The notes below the pieces were generated by a model, which saw only the letters and a program-made list of their open reading frames with translations, made no database searches and was not told the origin of the DNA. 64,000 bases of DNA from CAIWGV01 sp964515175 (GTDB taxonomy: Bacteria; Pseudomonadota; Alphaproteobacteria; UBA7879; UBA5542), in NCBI GenBank assembly GCA_964515175.1, contig CAZEUR010000001.1, forward strand, positions 7,973-71,972. Reading direction: 5' to 3'. The translations under genes and the position numbers were made by a program. The stretch's first letter is position 1, and every line of letters starts with the position of its first letter. Below, piece after piece: positions 42,592 through 51,240 of this stretch.

Positions 42592-44661
42592 TTATGAAAG
42601 AAACTGTTCCCATTCGGATTCTGTAAGAATTTCGATGCCAAGGTCTTTGGCTTTTTTCGCTTTGCTTCCGGGAGACTCTCCTGCTACAACATAATCCGTT
42701 TGGGAAGAGACTGCGTTGGTGACTTTTGCGCCAAGTTCTCGGGCTTTAGCTTGAGCTTCGTCTCGGGCCATATGCTGAAGAGTTCCTGTAAACACGATAG
42801 TTTTTCCTGCTAACGGATGAGAAGATCTTTTTTTTGCCTTCACAGGCAAGATGTCTAAATTGGGAATTAACTTCTCTATTTGATGAATATTATTGGGTTC
42901 TTCTGCGAAATTCTTGAGAGACGTTGCCACTACCTCTCCAATGCCTTCTAATGTCACCAAAGTTTCATAAGATGTTTCTTTTTGCATTTCTTCCCACCAA
43001 TGATCAAAGGTTTCGTAGTGTGCTCCGAGGATATGGGCAGTTACTTGACCTACGTGGCGGATGCCGAGCGCATAGATGAACCGGTCTAGAGGAATTTGAC
43101 GTCGCCCACGAATGGCTTCAAAGAGGTTTTTTACAGATTGCTCTCCCCAGCCCTCTTGGGTTTTGAGAGGTGTTTGGCTATGGTTGTCTCGATGTTCTAA
43201 AGTAAAAATATCAGCTGGTGTTTCGATCAGCTTTTGTTCCCAGAAATAGTCAATGCGTTTGTGACCCAGCCCTTCAATATTAAAAGCATGTTTTGAGACA
43301 AAATGCCTTAATTTCTCAAGAATTTGGGCATGACACACAAGACCTCCGCTGCAGCGCCAGGCTACTTCTTCTGCTTCTTTCACCACATGACTGTTGCATA
43401 CAGGACATTTTTTGGGGAAGTGAAAGGGGTCTGATCGTTTCTTTCCGTCGACACCTAAAGATTTTATGATTTGGGGAATCACATCTCCCGCCCGTTGGAT
43501 CAGAACTTTATCCCCTATGCGGATATCTTTGCGGGCAATTTCTTCTTCATTATGGAGGGTGGCGCGGGAAACCACAACACCCCCCACATTTATGGGAGCA
43601 AGATCAGCCACCGGTGTCAGAACACCTGTGCGACCTACTTGAATGAGAATATTGTTTAGTGTGGTGATGGCTTGTTGGGCCGGAAATTTATGGGCGAGCG
43701 CCCAGCGAGGAGATCGAGCAATGAATCCCAGCGCTTCTTGATCCTTGAAAGAGTTAATCTTATAAACCACACCATCGATGTCATAGTCAAGAGATGACCG
43801 AATCTCGTTAATCTTTTCATAAAAAGACAAAAGATCTTTTTCATTTAGGCATTTCTGGATAAGAGGGTTTACTTCAAATCCCCAAATTTTTAAGAGAGTC
43901 AGAAGAGCTTCTTGCGTGGAAGTTACTTCTTTCTCGCTCACTGCGGCCACTGCGGCGTAGGCAAAAAAATGAAGCGGCCGTGAGGCTGTGATAGAGGCAT
44001 CTAGTTGCCGTACAGAGCCAGCAGCTGCATTGCGAGGATTTGCGAAAAGAGGTAGACCTTCTTTTTCACGGGTCTCATTTAGTGTGAAGAAAGCTTTTTT
44101 AGGAAGATAAATTTCTCCACGCACCTCTATTGTTTTTGGGAAGTGGGAGCCTGCTAACTGATGAGGAATGTTGCGGATGGTCTTCACGTTTTTTGTAATA
44201 TCTTCGCCCACCTCTCCATTGCCTCGGGTTCCGGCACGGACCAGGACCCCATCTTCGTAGGTTAGGGCTGCGGATAGACCGTCGATCTTGGGCTCGGCTA
44301 TGAATTCCAAGGACTCTTTGTAAAGTAGCTTCCTGCAACGGGTTAAGAAAGCCCCCACATCTTCTGCTGTAAAAGCATTATCTAGGGAGAGCATAGGTTT
44401 TAAATGAATTACTTTTTTGAAGGTGCCGAGAGGTGTGCTTCCCACACGCTCAGAAATGCTATCTTTTCTTTTTAGGTGAGGGAATCGTGCCTCAATCTGT
44501 TTGTTGCGGAGCACCAGGTCATCGTAATCTTCATCAGTGATCTGGGGCGCATCTTTTTCGTGGTAGAGGCGATCATGATATGCGAGCTCTTGTGAGAGAT
44601 GAGCAAGTTCTAAAATGGCTTCTTCCTCTGTTAATTTGTTAACGGGAATCTTGTTAAGCAT
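42592..44661 (-). CDS. ligA: NAD-dependent DNA ligase LigA
   Basis: 689 residues with the full domain set. Domain Ia is followed by the nucleotidyl transferase with active-site Lys in FIAEPKIDGLSAAL, and by the OB fold with VGRTGVLTPVADLAPI. Next come a four-Cys zinc finger (CPVCN ... CSGGLVCHAQ), HhH repeats (IEGLGHKRIDYF; GIRHVGQVTAHIL) and a C-terminal BRCT domain (LAGKTIVFTGTLQHMARDEAQ). It seals nicks in replication and repair. It overlaps recN by eight bases, forming a recN-ligA unit that follows bamD, a common alphaproteobacterial order. Confidence 0.97.
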   Translation of the reverse strand: MLNKIPVNKLTEEEAILELAHLSQELAYHDRLYHEKDAPQITDEDYDDLVLRNKQIEARFPHLKRKDSISERVGSTPLGTFKKVIHLKPMLSLDNAFTAEDVGAFLTRCRKLLYKESLEFIAEPKIDGLSAALTYEDGVLVRAGTRGNGEVGEDITKNVKTIRNIPHQLAGSHFPKTIEVRGEIYLPKKAFFTLNETREKEGLPLFANPRNAAAGSVRQLDASITASRPLHFFAYAAVAAVSEKEVTSTQEALLTLLKIWGFEVNPLIQKCLNEKDLLSFYEKINEIRSSLDYDIDGVVYKINSFKDQEALGFIARSPRWALAHKFPAQQAITTLNNILIQVGRTGVLTPVADLAPINVGGVVVSRATLHNEEEIARKDIRIGDKVLIQRAGDVIPQIIKSLGVDGKKRSDPFHFPKKCPVCNSHVVKEAEEVAWRCSGGLVCHAQILEKLRHFVSKHAFNIEGLGHKRIDYFWEQKLIETPADIFTLEHRDNHSQTPLKTQEGWGEQSVKNLFEAIRGRRQIPLDRFIYALGIRHVGQVTAHILGAHYETFDHWWEEMQKETSYETLVTLEGIGEVVATSLKNFAEEPNNIHQIEKLIPNLDILPVKAKKRSSHPLAGKTIVFTGTLQHMARDEAQAKARELGAKVTNAVSSQTDYVVAGESPGSKAKKAKDLGIEILTESEWEQFLS

Positions 44662-46324
44662 CCTGGGCTCCTTTTATGAGCTCAAAAGCGGCAGCCCGTG
44701 CTTCTGTGGTGATATGTTTGCCCGACAACATGCGAGCAATTTCCTCGAGGCGGTTTTCAGGCAAGAAAAGGGGAATTACTTTTGTTTGAGTTATTCCCTC
44801 CACTTGAGTTTTTTCCACATGCCAATGATGGTGGGCATGGGCCGCTAGCTGGGGAGAATGGGTAATGGCAAAGAGCTGAGTGTTTTGAGAAAGAGTTTTA
44901 AGCCTCTCTCCCATGGCGGATGCCACGGCACCTCCGAGGCCTGTATCTATTTCGTCAAAAATGAGGGTTGGAACCCGGTTTTGTTCCTTCAAGATAACTT
45001 TGAGGGCAAGCATGATTCGAGAGAGCTCACCGCCGGAGGCCACACTTTTTAAGGGTCCTGGAACAATTCCTAAGTTGGTGGACACCCAAAACTCAAGGCG
45101 CTCTTTTCCTTGTGCGGTCCATTGAGACTCTGGGAGATCTTGGAAATGAATCTCAAAGGTTGCGTGGGGAAGCTTAAGGGGGAGGAGCTGTTCTTGAACT
45201 TTTTTTGATAGGGTAAGAGCGCTTTCTTCTCGTTGTTCTCGTAAAGATTTAGCTGCTTCCTCATAGGAATTTTTATGGAGGACAACTTCTGTTTCAAGGA
45301 GAGCTATTTCTTCGCCACTTTTTTTTAAAAGACGTTTTTCTTGCTCAAAGTGTTCCAAAAGACTGGGGAGCTCCTCTGGTGTTTTTCCATGCTTGCGGGC
45401 CATGGATCGGAGAGAAGAGAGGCGGACTTCTAGGTCCTCTAGGCTATCAGGGGCTTGTTTCTCTAGGTCATACTCTAGTTGATTCAGTTCCCCCATCATT
45501 TCCTGAGAGGCATTGATGGCATTTTCAAGGGCGGTTTCTAGTTTTTGAAATGTCTCTCGATTTTGAGTTAATTTCATTAAAGGGCGGTAGGCGGCGCGAA
45601 GAGCTGAATCTACGGGCAGAGGTTCTGTTAATGCTTGTCGGATCGTTCGAAGGGTGCTGGTGAGTTTTTCAAAGTTCATGAGAAGTTGTCTTTTTTCCAA
45701 CAGAGCTTCCTCTTCTTGGGGTTGTGGACTGAGTTTCTCTAATTCCTCAATGGCAAAATCTAAAAATTCTTGGCGATCTTCCGAATCTTTTAAAGCCTTT
45801 TTAAGGATTTCTAATTTTTGGGTAGAGCCTTTCCAGGCCCGAAAAGCGTGTGCTGTGGTTGCCAAAGGTGCCTGAAGCTGGCCATAGGTATCAAGTGTTT
45901 CTTGATGGGTGGAGACTTCGAGTAGATGGTCAAACTGTCCATGAATCTCCACCAACTGGCTGGAAATGGTTTTTAGGAATCCAAGAGTCACAGGTTGATC
46001 ATTCATAAAGGCTCGACTTTTGCCATCAGCTGTTAGAAGGCGTCGGATAATGAGGGTATCTTCTAGAGTCCATCCTTGGTCTTGAAGTGTGGAAATAAGG
46101 AGGGACTTTGGCTCTAAATGAAAGACAGCTGTAATGGAGGCCTCTTTGTCTGGAGAGCGAACAAATCCAGAGGGAGCGCGTTCCCCCAAAACGAGGCTTA
46201 AAGCTTGCAGAAGAATAGATTTCCCAGCGCCAGTCTCTCCTGTTAGAACAGAAAATCCAGACCCAAAATCCAAATGGAGGTGGTCGATGACCACCACATT
46301 ATGGATGGTTAGACTGTGCAGCAT
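44654..46324 (-). CDS. recN: DNA repair protein RecN
   Basis: A 556-residue SMC-like ATPase. Walker A FSVLTGETGAGKSILLQAL lies near residue 30, then a long Glu/Leu-rich coiled coil. The C-terminal head has the signature SVASGGELSRIMLALKVIL and Walker B TLIFDEIDTGLGG. It acts at double-strand breaks with RecA. It overlaps bamD by 26 bases and ligA by eight, suggesting translational coupling throughout. Confidence 0.97.
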   Translation of the reverse strand: MLHSLTIHNVVVIDHLHLDFGSGFSVLTGETGAGKSILLQALSLVLGERAPSGFVRSPDKEASITAVFHLEPKSLLISTLQDQGWTLEDTLIIRRLLTADGKSRAFMNDQPVTLGFLKTISSQLVEIHGQFDHLLEVSTHQETLDTYGQLQAPLATTAHAFRAWKGSTQKLEILKKALKDSEDRQEFLDFAIEELEKLSPQPQEEEALLEKRQLLMNFEKLTSTLRTIRQALTEPLPVDSALRAAYRPLMKLTQNRETFQKLETALENAINASQEMMGELNQLEYDLEKQAPDSLEDLEVRLSSLRSMARKHGKTPEELPSLLEHFEQEKRLLKKSGEEIALLETEVVLHKNSYEEAAKSLREQREESALTLSKKVQEQLLPLKLPHATFEIHFQDLPESQWTAQGKERLEFWVSTNLGIVPGPLKSVASGGELSRIMLALKVILKEQNRVPTLIFDEIDTGLGGAVASAMGERLKTLSQNTQLFAITHSPQLAAHAHHHWHVEKTQVEGITQTKVIPLFLPENRLEEIARMLSGKHITTEARAAAFELIKGAQDA

Positions 46325-47138
46325 TTGCTGGCTGCTCCCATGCTTTTCTTATTTTGATTTCGGATTTGTTCTTTGGAAGTAAATTCTTAGAGGCCAAAAG
46401 ATCATACCCGAGTTTATACCAACTGCTTCCTGGGAAGTTATGCCCGAGGACCACAGCTGCAGCTTGCGCCTCTTTTTCAATTCCTAGTTGCAAATAAGTT
46501 TCAATAAGTCGGTAGAGGGCTTCCGGCACATGGGAAGTGGTTTCATATTTTGTGATGACCTGCCTGAAACGGTTCACCGCAGCAATGGGTAAATACTGTA
46601 TTTGATAAAAACGTCCAATATCCATAAATCCTCCTGCTAAGAACTCTGAAGTGAGATCCAACTTCAGTTTAGCATCCTTGGCATAGGGGCTTAAAGGAAA
46701 TCTTTTTACCAATTCTTGGAATGTGTTAAAGGCATGCTCTGTCATCTTTTGGTCTCTTTCAACGCTAGAGATCTGGTTATAAAAACAGAGGCCTTTCAAA
46801 TAATAGGCATAGGGAACATCTTTGTTGCCAGGATGTAGTTGGACGAAAGCATCGGCACTGACGATGGCATCTTCATATTTTTGGGCCCGATAATAAGCGT
46901 AAGCAGACATGAGTTGGGCACGGGTCGCATAAGCGGAGTAGGGGTGTTGACGAATGACTTCTTCGAAATCTTTCGCAGCTTGTTTAAAATTACTGTTTTT
47001 AATATTTTCTGTGGCTTTTTGATAAAGCTCTTGGACGGGCTTTTCTTCGTACTTTTCGTCTTTATCTGTCTTACATCCAGAAAGAAGACCTCCGAGTGCG
47101 ACTACCAACAACATTTTTGCAAGAAAATCTTTATTCAT
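46299..47138 (-). CDS. bamD: Outer membrane assembly lipoprotein BamD
   Basis: 279 residues. The signal peptide ends in a good lipobox, LLSGC (Cys near residue 22). Five TPR-like repeats follow (ELYQKATENIKNSNFKQAAKDFEEVIRQHPYSAYATRAQLMSAYAYYRAQKYEDAI in pieces; PYAYYLKGLCFYNQI; FPLSPYAKDAKLKLD). BamD is an essential part of the BAM complex that folds outer-membrane proteins. It heads the bamD-recN-ligA run. The BepA-like protease at 6.3-7.7 kb would work beside it. Confidence 0.95.
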   Translation of the reverse strand: MNKDFLAKMLLVVALGGLLSGCKTDKDEKYEEKPVQELYQKATENIKNSNFKQAAKDFEEVIRQHPYSAYATRAQLMSAYAYYRAQKYEDAIVSADAFVQLHPGNKDVPYAYYLKGLCFYNQISSVERDQKMTEHAFNTFQELVKRFPLSPYAKDAKLKLDLTSEFLAGGFMDIGRFYQIQYLPIAAVNRFRQVITKYETTSHVPEALYRLIETYLQLGIEKEAQAAAVVLGHNFPGSSWYKLGYDLLASKNLLPKNKSEIKIRKAWEQPANAAQSNHP

Positions 47139-47210
47139 CTTATCCTAAGCTCACCAACTGATCGTCCTTGCCTATATATAACAAAGAATAAGCCTATTGT
47201 CTTGCCTTCC

Positions 47211-47753
47211 TTAACGGTTTTTTGTTTTTATAAGCGTGCTGACGAGAATCGCGAGAGCCATGCTGAAAGGGATCTTTAAGAGGAAAGGATAAAGACCAAA
47301 TTTTAAAGCATTGTCGAGCCCAATGAAAGTACTAAGCCACGTAACACCACAGAGGAATAAAACAGTAAACCCAGCGCCACAGGCTAAGATTTTTCGGGCA
47401 AGAGTTGGCGCCCCTTGAGACAGAAAGCTGATGGTCCAGGCCATGGGGAGAAAGGCAAAAACATATCCGGCCGTTGTGCCCGCCAAACAGGACATTCCAC
47501 CAGAGAAGCCCGCTAGGAACGGAAGGCCAAAAGCTACTTCTAAAACAAAGGCCACCATGATACCCACTGCAACGGAGGGGCTACAGAGAAGTGCAAGGCA
47601 GGCAATTGTGTCTGACTGTAGGGTCATGGGAACAGGGTAAAAAGGAATGGAGATCTGGGAGGCAATGGCAAGCAACAAACTTCCGCTTAGAACTTTGGCC
47701 ATGTAAGCTGTAGGTGTTGATGTGTCCAGAAACGTTCTTACTTTCGAATACAT
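47211..47753 (-). CDS. bioY: Biotin transporter substrate-binding subunit BioY
   Basis: The ATG at 47753, with AAGGAG seven bases upstream, gives 180 residues. The longer frame to 47768 starts inside the Shine-Dalgarno sequence. Six hydrophobic helices and the BioY core are present (SQISIPFYPVPMTLQSDTIACLALLCSP, then LPFLAGFSGGMSCLAGTTAGYVFAF). BioY is the S component of an ECF transporter, or in some bacteria works alone, to import biotin. No energy-coupling genes or biotin synthesis genes lie nearby, consistent with dependence on an outside supply. Confidence 0.92.
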   Translation of the reverse strand: MYSKVRTFLDTSTPTAYMAKVLSGSLLLAIASQISIPFYPVPMTLQSDTIACLALLCSPSVAVGIMVAFVLEVAFGLPFLAGFSGGMSCLAGTTAGYVFAFLPMAWTISFLSQGAPTLARKILACGAGFTVLFLCGVTWLSTFIGLDNALKFGLYPFLLKIPFSMALAILVSTLIKTKNR

Positions 47754-47777
47754 GCAGATCTCCTTCAAAATTTAAAG

Positions 47778-47851
47778 TGGCTGGGGGACAAGGATTCGAA
47801 CCTTGGCTGCTCGAGTCAGAGTCGAGGGTTCTACCACTAAACTATCCCCCA
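47778..47851 (-). tRNA. tRNA-Gln (CUG anticodon)
   Basis: 74 bases on the minus strand with encoded CCA. The acceptor stem TGGGGGA pairs with TCCCCCA. The anticodon arm CTCGA/TCGAG encloses the loop CTCTGAC, giving anticodon CUG. The T-arm contains GGTTCGAATCC. Confidence 0.95.
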
Positions 47852-47862
47852 ATGTCTCACCA

Positions 47863-47891
47863 GATATAGTCAAAACACGGTGCGATGTCAA
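47863..47891 (-). promoter_or_regulatory. Promoter of tRNA-Gln
   Basis: On the minus strand, TTGACA (47891-47886) and TATATC (47868-47863) with a 17-base spacer. The palindromic element begins five bases upstream of the -35 box. Confidence 0.78.
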
Positions 47892-47895
47892 TGGG

Positions 47896-48021
47896 GCCAT
47901 TCCCAGAAAACGCCTATTACGTCGCGAAACCGCGGGTTCTCAGCTTCCTTATGTACGTCTATGTACACGTCGTCAGCCTCGACCCTTGTTTCGCTCGTAC
48001 TAGACCTTTTCTGGGAATGGG
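47896..48021. repeat. 126-bp palindromic element with 14-bp perfect terminal inverted repeats
   Basis: CCATTCCCAGAAAA at 47897-47910 is repeated in inverse at 48007-48020. Further in, the two arms stay similar (CTA, TACG, GCGAAAC and GGGT blocks match in order). The centre has TGTAC/GTACA. The whole element can fold into one long hairpin. No open frame or target duplication is obvious. It resembles small non-autonomous palindromic elements in style. No second copy was found in the window. Confidence 0.8.
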
Positions 48022-48129
48022 CTAAGCTTGTTGGAGGAATTAGTGCACAAGCTCTGCACCAATTTCTGGGGCCTTACAAAACACATATTACCTCTGATAT
48101 AGTTCTTTCAATTTGGGAGGGCTATTATC

Positions 48130-49140
48130 ATGATTATCGATACATCTTATAAAACTTGCATTGAAACTTTAAAGAAAGAGATTGTGAATGCTAGGATCAA
48201 GGCAAACTTGGCGGTTAATAAGGAACTGATTTTACTTTATTGGAAGATTGGCCGGCATATTGTCGATATGCAGGAAAAGGAAGGGTGAGGCGCGAAGGTT
48301 ATTGAGCAAGTGTCACAAGATTTGAGGAAAGAGTTTCCGGAGATGAGGGGGTTATCTGCCAGCAATCTTAAAAGAATGCGGTTATTCTTTGAAACCCACC
48401 CTTTTCTTGAAATTGGTGCACAGCTTGTGCACCAATTGCCGTGGGGTCATATAGTTGTTCTATTGCACAAAATAAAAGAACCTATACAAAGAAGTTGGTA
48501 CATCCAGAAAACTATTGAAAATGGGTGGTCAAGGAATGTTTTGGTGCATCAGATTGAGACGGATCTTTATGGGAGACAAGGGAAGGCGATCACGAACTTT
48601 AAGGATACATTGCCGGCACCAGAGTCAGATCTGGCCCATGAAATTGTGAAAAGTCCGTATAATTTTGAGTTCCTTAATATTACAGAAAAGGTCCATGAAA
48701 AGAATCTTGAGAAAGCTCTCATCGAAAATATCCGAGACTTTCTTTTGGAGCTGGGAAAAGGATTCTCTTTTGTGGGCAGCCAATACCACATTGAACTTGA
48801 GGGAGAGGATTATTATCTGGATCTTCTATTCTATCACCTGAAGCTGAGAGCTTACGTGGTTTTGGAGTTAAAGACGGGCAAGTTTTTGCCAGAGCATGTG
48901 GGCAAAATGAATTTTTACCTGAATCTGGTAGATCACACTTTGCGCCACAAGGATGATAATCCGACAATGGGGATTATTCTGTGTCGAGATAAGAAAAATA
49001 TAACGGTTAAGTTCTCATTAGATGGGCTTAAAAATCCTCTGGGTGTGTCGGAATATCAGTTGGGGCAGGAGTTGGAGGAGAAGCTTAAGGGGGCTCTTCT
49101 AGGTGAAATGGGGTTGAAAGAAGAGGAACGGAGCGTATAA
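48130..49140 (+). pseudogene. YhcG/DUF1016-type PD-(D/E)XK nuclease with in-frame TGA
   Basis: The frame starts at ATG 48130 with the DUF1016 N-terminal domain (IVNARIKANLAVNKELILLYWKIGRHIVDMQEKEG). It meets TGA at 48286-48288 and resumes GAKVIEQVSQDLRKEFPEM. Relatives have Trp at this site (EGWGAKVI), so one base change (TGG to TGA) explains it. The rest is complete: LPWGHIVVLL, WYIQKTIENGWSRNVL and the nuclease core HIELEGEDYYLDLLFYHLKLRAYVVLELKTG with its D/E-x-K residues. Translation could restart at GTG 48310. TGA is an ordinary stop elsewhere in the window (xthA). These proteins are linked to restriction-like or mobile loci. Confidence 0.78.
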
Positions 49141-49149
49141 TGAACCATT

Positions 49150-49500
49150 ATGAAGAAGGTTATTATAATAAGCGCTTTGCTTTTAGGCCCCCACGGGTAT
49201 TCTGAAGTTCAAAGTCTGGGAGACACAGAGACATTTCTTTCGCCAGAGGCTCTGGAAAATGCAGACAAGGATTTTCAAGAAGAGCTTTTAAAAAAGGATG
49301 AGTTGAGGCTGCCAGAAAAGAAAGCTTCCCTTACAGAAAATTCTTTAGAGCGATATGAAAAGCCTAATCCTAAACCCAACCCTTTGATGCCTTTGGTGAA
49401 TAGGTATGATCCAGAGTATTTGGCCACTATAGATAGCGCTGGACGGACTCCTGCGGAGAACAAATACGCTTATAGTCCATCTTTACAGAAAAAGAGATAA
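49150..49500 (+). CDS. Small secreted hypothetical protein
   Basis: 116 residues starting with a short signal peptide (MKKVIIISALLLGPHGYSE). The mature part is charged and Pro/Lys/Glu-rich (EELLKKDELRLPEKK, YEKPNPKPNPLMPLVNRYDPEYLATID). No domain is recognised. It starts nine bases after the YhcG-type frame and converges on murU. It could be a small envelope protein. Confidence 0.55.
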   Translation: MKKVIIISALLLGPHGYSEVQSLGDTETFLSPEALENADKDFQEELLKKDELRLPEKKASLTENSLERYEKPNPKPNPLMPLVNRYDPEYLATIDSAGRTPAENKYAYSPSLQKKR

Positions 49501-49505
49501 GCTTG

Positions 49506-50225
49506 TTACGCAGTCGCTTGATGCTCTGCAAACCAGGCGCGGGTTTCAACAAGGGCTTCGGGGGTTCCCACGTGGAACCAGAGGCCTTTATGCTCAACGC
49601 CATAGAGTGTTCCTTTTTCCTGTGCCTTATTATAGAGCTTATTCAGAGAAAAGGGTTCGATCTCCTCCCCCTCAAATAAGCGAGGGTGTAAAATCTGTAC
49701 ACCTACGTGAACGTAAGGGGCCTTTTTATCTGGAAGAGAACGTTCCAGATGGCCTTTAGAATCCATCTTAAAATCCCCATTTCCACTATATCCCTGAACG
49801 TTTTTAACTGGCACCATGAGAAGGAGGGCATCCATTTTATCATTCCAAGTTTTTTTAAGAATCTCTAGGACTTGTGCGTTTTTCGTATCTGCCCAAAGGA
49901 TATCCCCATTCATGACAAAAAAAGGATTTTTCCCTAATTCAGGAAGCGCGTTGAGGACGCCTCCTCCTGTTTCGAGACGCTCGATTTCTTCAGAAAAAAC
50001 GATTTTAGGTTTGGGCCTATTCTCCAGATGAGACATAATCATATCTCCATGGTAACAGACATTGACCACAACCTTTTTTACTTGAGTTTTTTCCAGCTCA
50101 TCGATGATGCGATCGATCATGGACCGACCACCCACCACAATCAAGGGTTTGGGACAAGCATCCGTTAAAGGGCGAAGTCTTTCTCCCTTTCCTGCAGCTA
50201 AAACCATTCCTGTTTCAATTTTCAT
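49506..50225 (-). CDS. murU: Nucleotidyltransferase, probable MurNAc-1-phosphate uridylyltransferase
   Basis: The ATG at 50225 gives 239 residues beginning MKIETGMVLAAGKGERLRPLTDACPKPL. This is the NTP-binding GxGxRxxPxT-PKP signature of sugar-phosphate nucleotidyltransferases; the ORF extends 13 codons further. Other blocks are FVMNGDILWAD and YVHVGVQILHPRLF. In the AmgK-MurU recycling route it makes UDP-MurNAc, bypassing de novo synthesis and fosfomycin-sensitive MurA. It overlaps amgK by 11 bases and completes a tsaE-amgK-murU operon. A mannose-1-phosphate guanylyltransferase-type activity is the alternative, but context favours MurU. Confidence 0.82.
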   Translation of the reverse strand: MKIETGMVLAAGKGERLRPLTDACPKPLIVVGGRSMIDRIIDELEKTQVKKVVVNVCYHGDMIMSHLENRPKPKIVFSEEIERLETGGGVLNALPELGKNPFFVMNGDILWADTKNAQVLEILKKTWNDKMDALLLMVPVKNVQGYSGNGDFKMDSKGHLERSLPDKKAPYVHVGVQILHPRLFEGEEIEPFSLNKLYNKAQEKGTLYGVEHKGLWFHVGTPEALVETRAWFAEHQATA

Positions 50226-51240
50226 GAGGAACCTCCCTCTTCCCTTGCGGGACATAATAGTCAAACCATTCTTTTACACTTTTTAAGTGGGGATGGGCCA
50301 AATCACTCTCGAGCCACTTCCATAATCTGGGGATGCAGGAAAGATACTTACGCTTACCGTCTCTAAAGGCAAGACGGCTAAATATCCCGATAATTTTTGT
50401 GCTTCTTTGAGCCCCCACTGTGTAATATTCTTTAAAGAAGTCATCATGACCAAGTTTTGGAAATGCGTCAAGATATCTTGCGATCATTTTATTTTGAATC
50501 CCTTTCGGGACGTCGTGGCGTGCATCTTCTAAAAGAGATACGAGATCATAGGTGGGGGATCCTATCAAAGCATCTTGAAAATCCAAAAGCCCACAGCGTT
50601 GAATTCCTTTGCGGTTTTTGAGCCAGACGAGGTTATCAATGTGGTAATCTCGAAGCACTAAAGTTTTTGGGGAATTCAAAACAACGCTCAGAGCATCCTT
50701 CCAGCAGTGATCCCAGTCTTTGAGACCAGCCTCAGAAAGATCATGTTTAAAGATTTTAGGATAATACCACTCTACAAATAGGTTTGCTTCTCGCATATAT
50801 TCTCCCAACGTATAGGGCTGAACATCTGTGTGGAGAGAGGCATCAAATTTTTTGTGAAGAGCAATGAGGACATCGACGGCCACCTCATAAAGGAGGTCAT
50901 ATTTTGTTTTATCTTCAAGAATGCGGGTGTAGGTACAATCTCCAAAGTCTTCTATAAGAGCAAGCCCTTGATCCACATCCGTTACCAAGATTTCAGGCAC
51001 AGAAAACCCCATGTTCCATAGAAGTTTATCGATCCCAATAAAATTTTCCATGCTTTCCATGGGAGGGGGAGCATCCATTAGCAGAACATGGTCGTCCGAA
51101 GATCTTACACGATAGTAGCGTCTATGGGATGCATCGCCTGCAAGGAAGGAAATTTCTTTTTCTTTCCATCCATGTTTTTCTAAAAACTCGGTGTATCTTG
51201 AATTAGAAGAGACTGTCAAATTGTGTCTCCCAGTACCCAA
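50215..51240 (-). CDS. amgK: Anomeric MurNAc/GlcNAc kinase AmgK-like phosphotransferase
   Basis: 341 residues from a TTG that overlaps tsaE; a second TTG 21 bases later would shorten the overlap. Aminoglycoside phosphotransferase fold: GDASHRRYYRVRS near the N-terminus, LALIEDFGD, the catalytic loop LVLRDYHIDNLVWL and the metal site LLDFQDALIGSPTYDL. In the recycling pathway it phosphorylates cell-wall sugars at C1. The gene order tsaE-amgK-murU is common in alphaproteobacteria and supports the assignment. Confidence 0.85.
   Translation of the reverse strand: MGTGRHNLTVSSNSRYTEFLEKHGWKEKEISFLAGDASHRRYYRVRSSDDHVLLMDAPPPMESMENFIGIDKLLWNMGFSVPEILVTDVDQGLALIEDFGDCTYTRILEDKTKYDLLYEVAVDVLIALHKKFDASLHTDVQPYTLGEYMREANLFVEWYYPKIFKHDLSEAGLKDWDHCWKDALSVVLNSPKTLVLRDYHIDNLVWLKNRKGIQRCGLLDFQDALIGSPTYDLVSLLEDARHDVPKGIQNKMIARYLDAFPKLGHDDFFKEYYTVGAQRSTKIIGIFSRLAFRDGKRKYLSCIPRLWKWLESDLAHPHLKSVKEWFDYYVPQGKREVPHEN

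Noticed and set aside
47880..48152. 90-codon plus-strand frame from the palindromic element toward the YhcG-type gene
   Set aside because: It reads through the hairpin element and has no ribosome-binding site. The resemblance of ISAQALHQF to the nuclease segment IGAQLVHQL may only reflect the shared palindrome.
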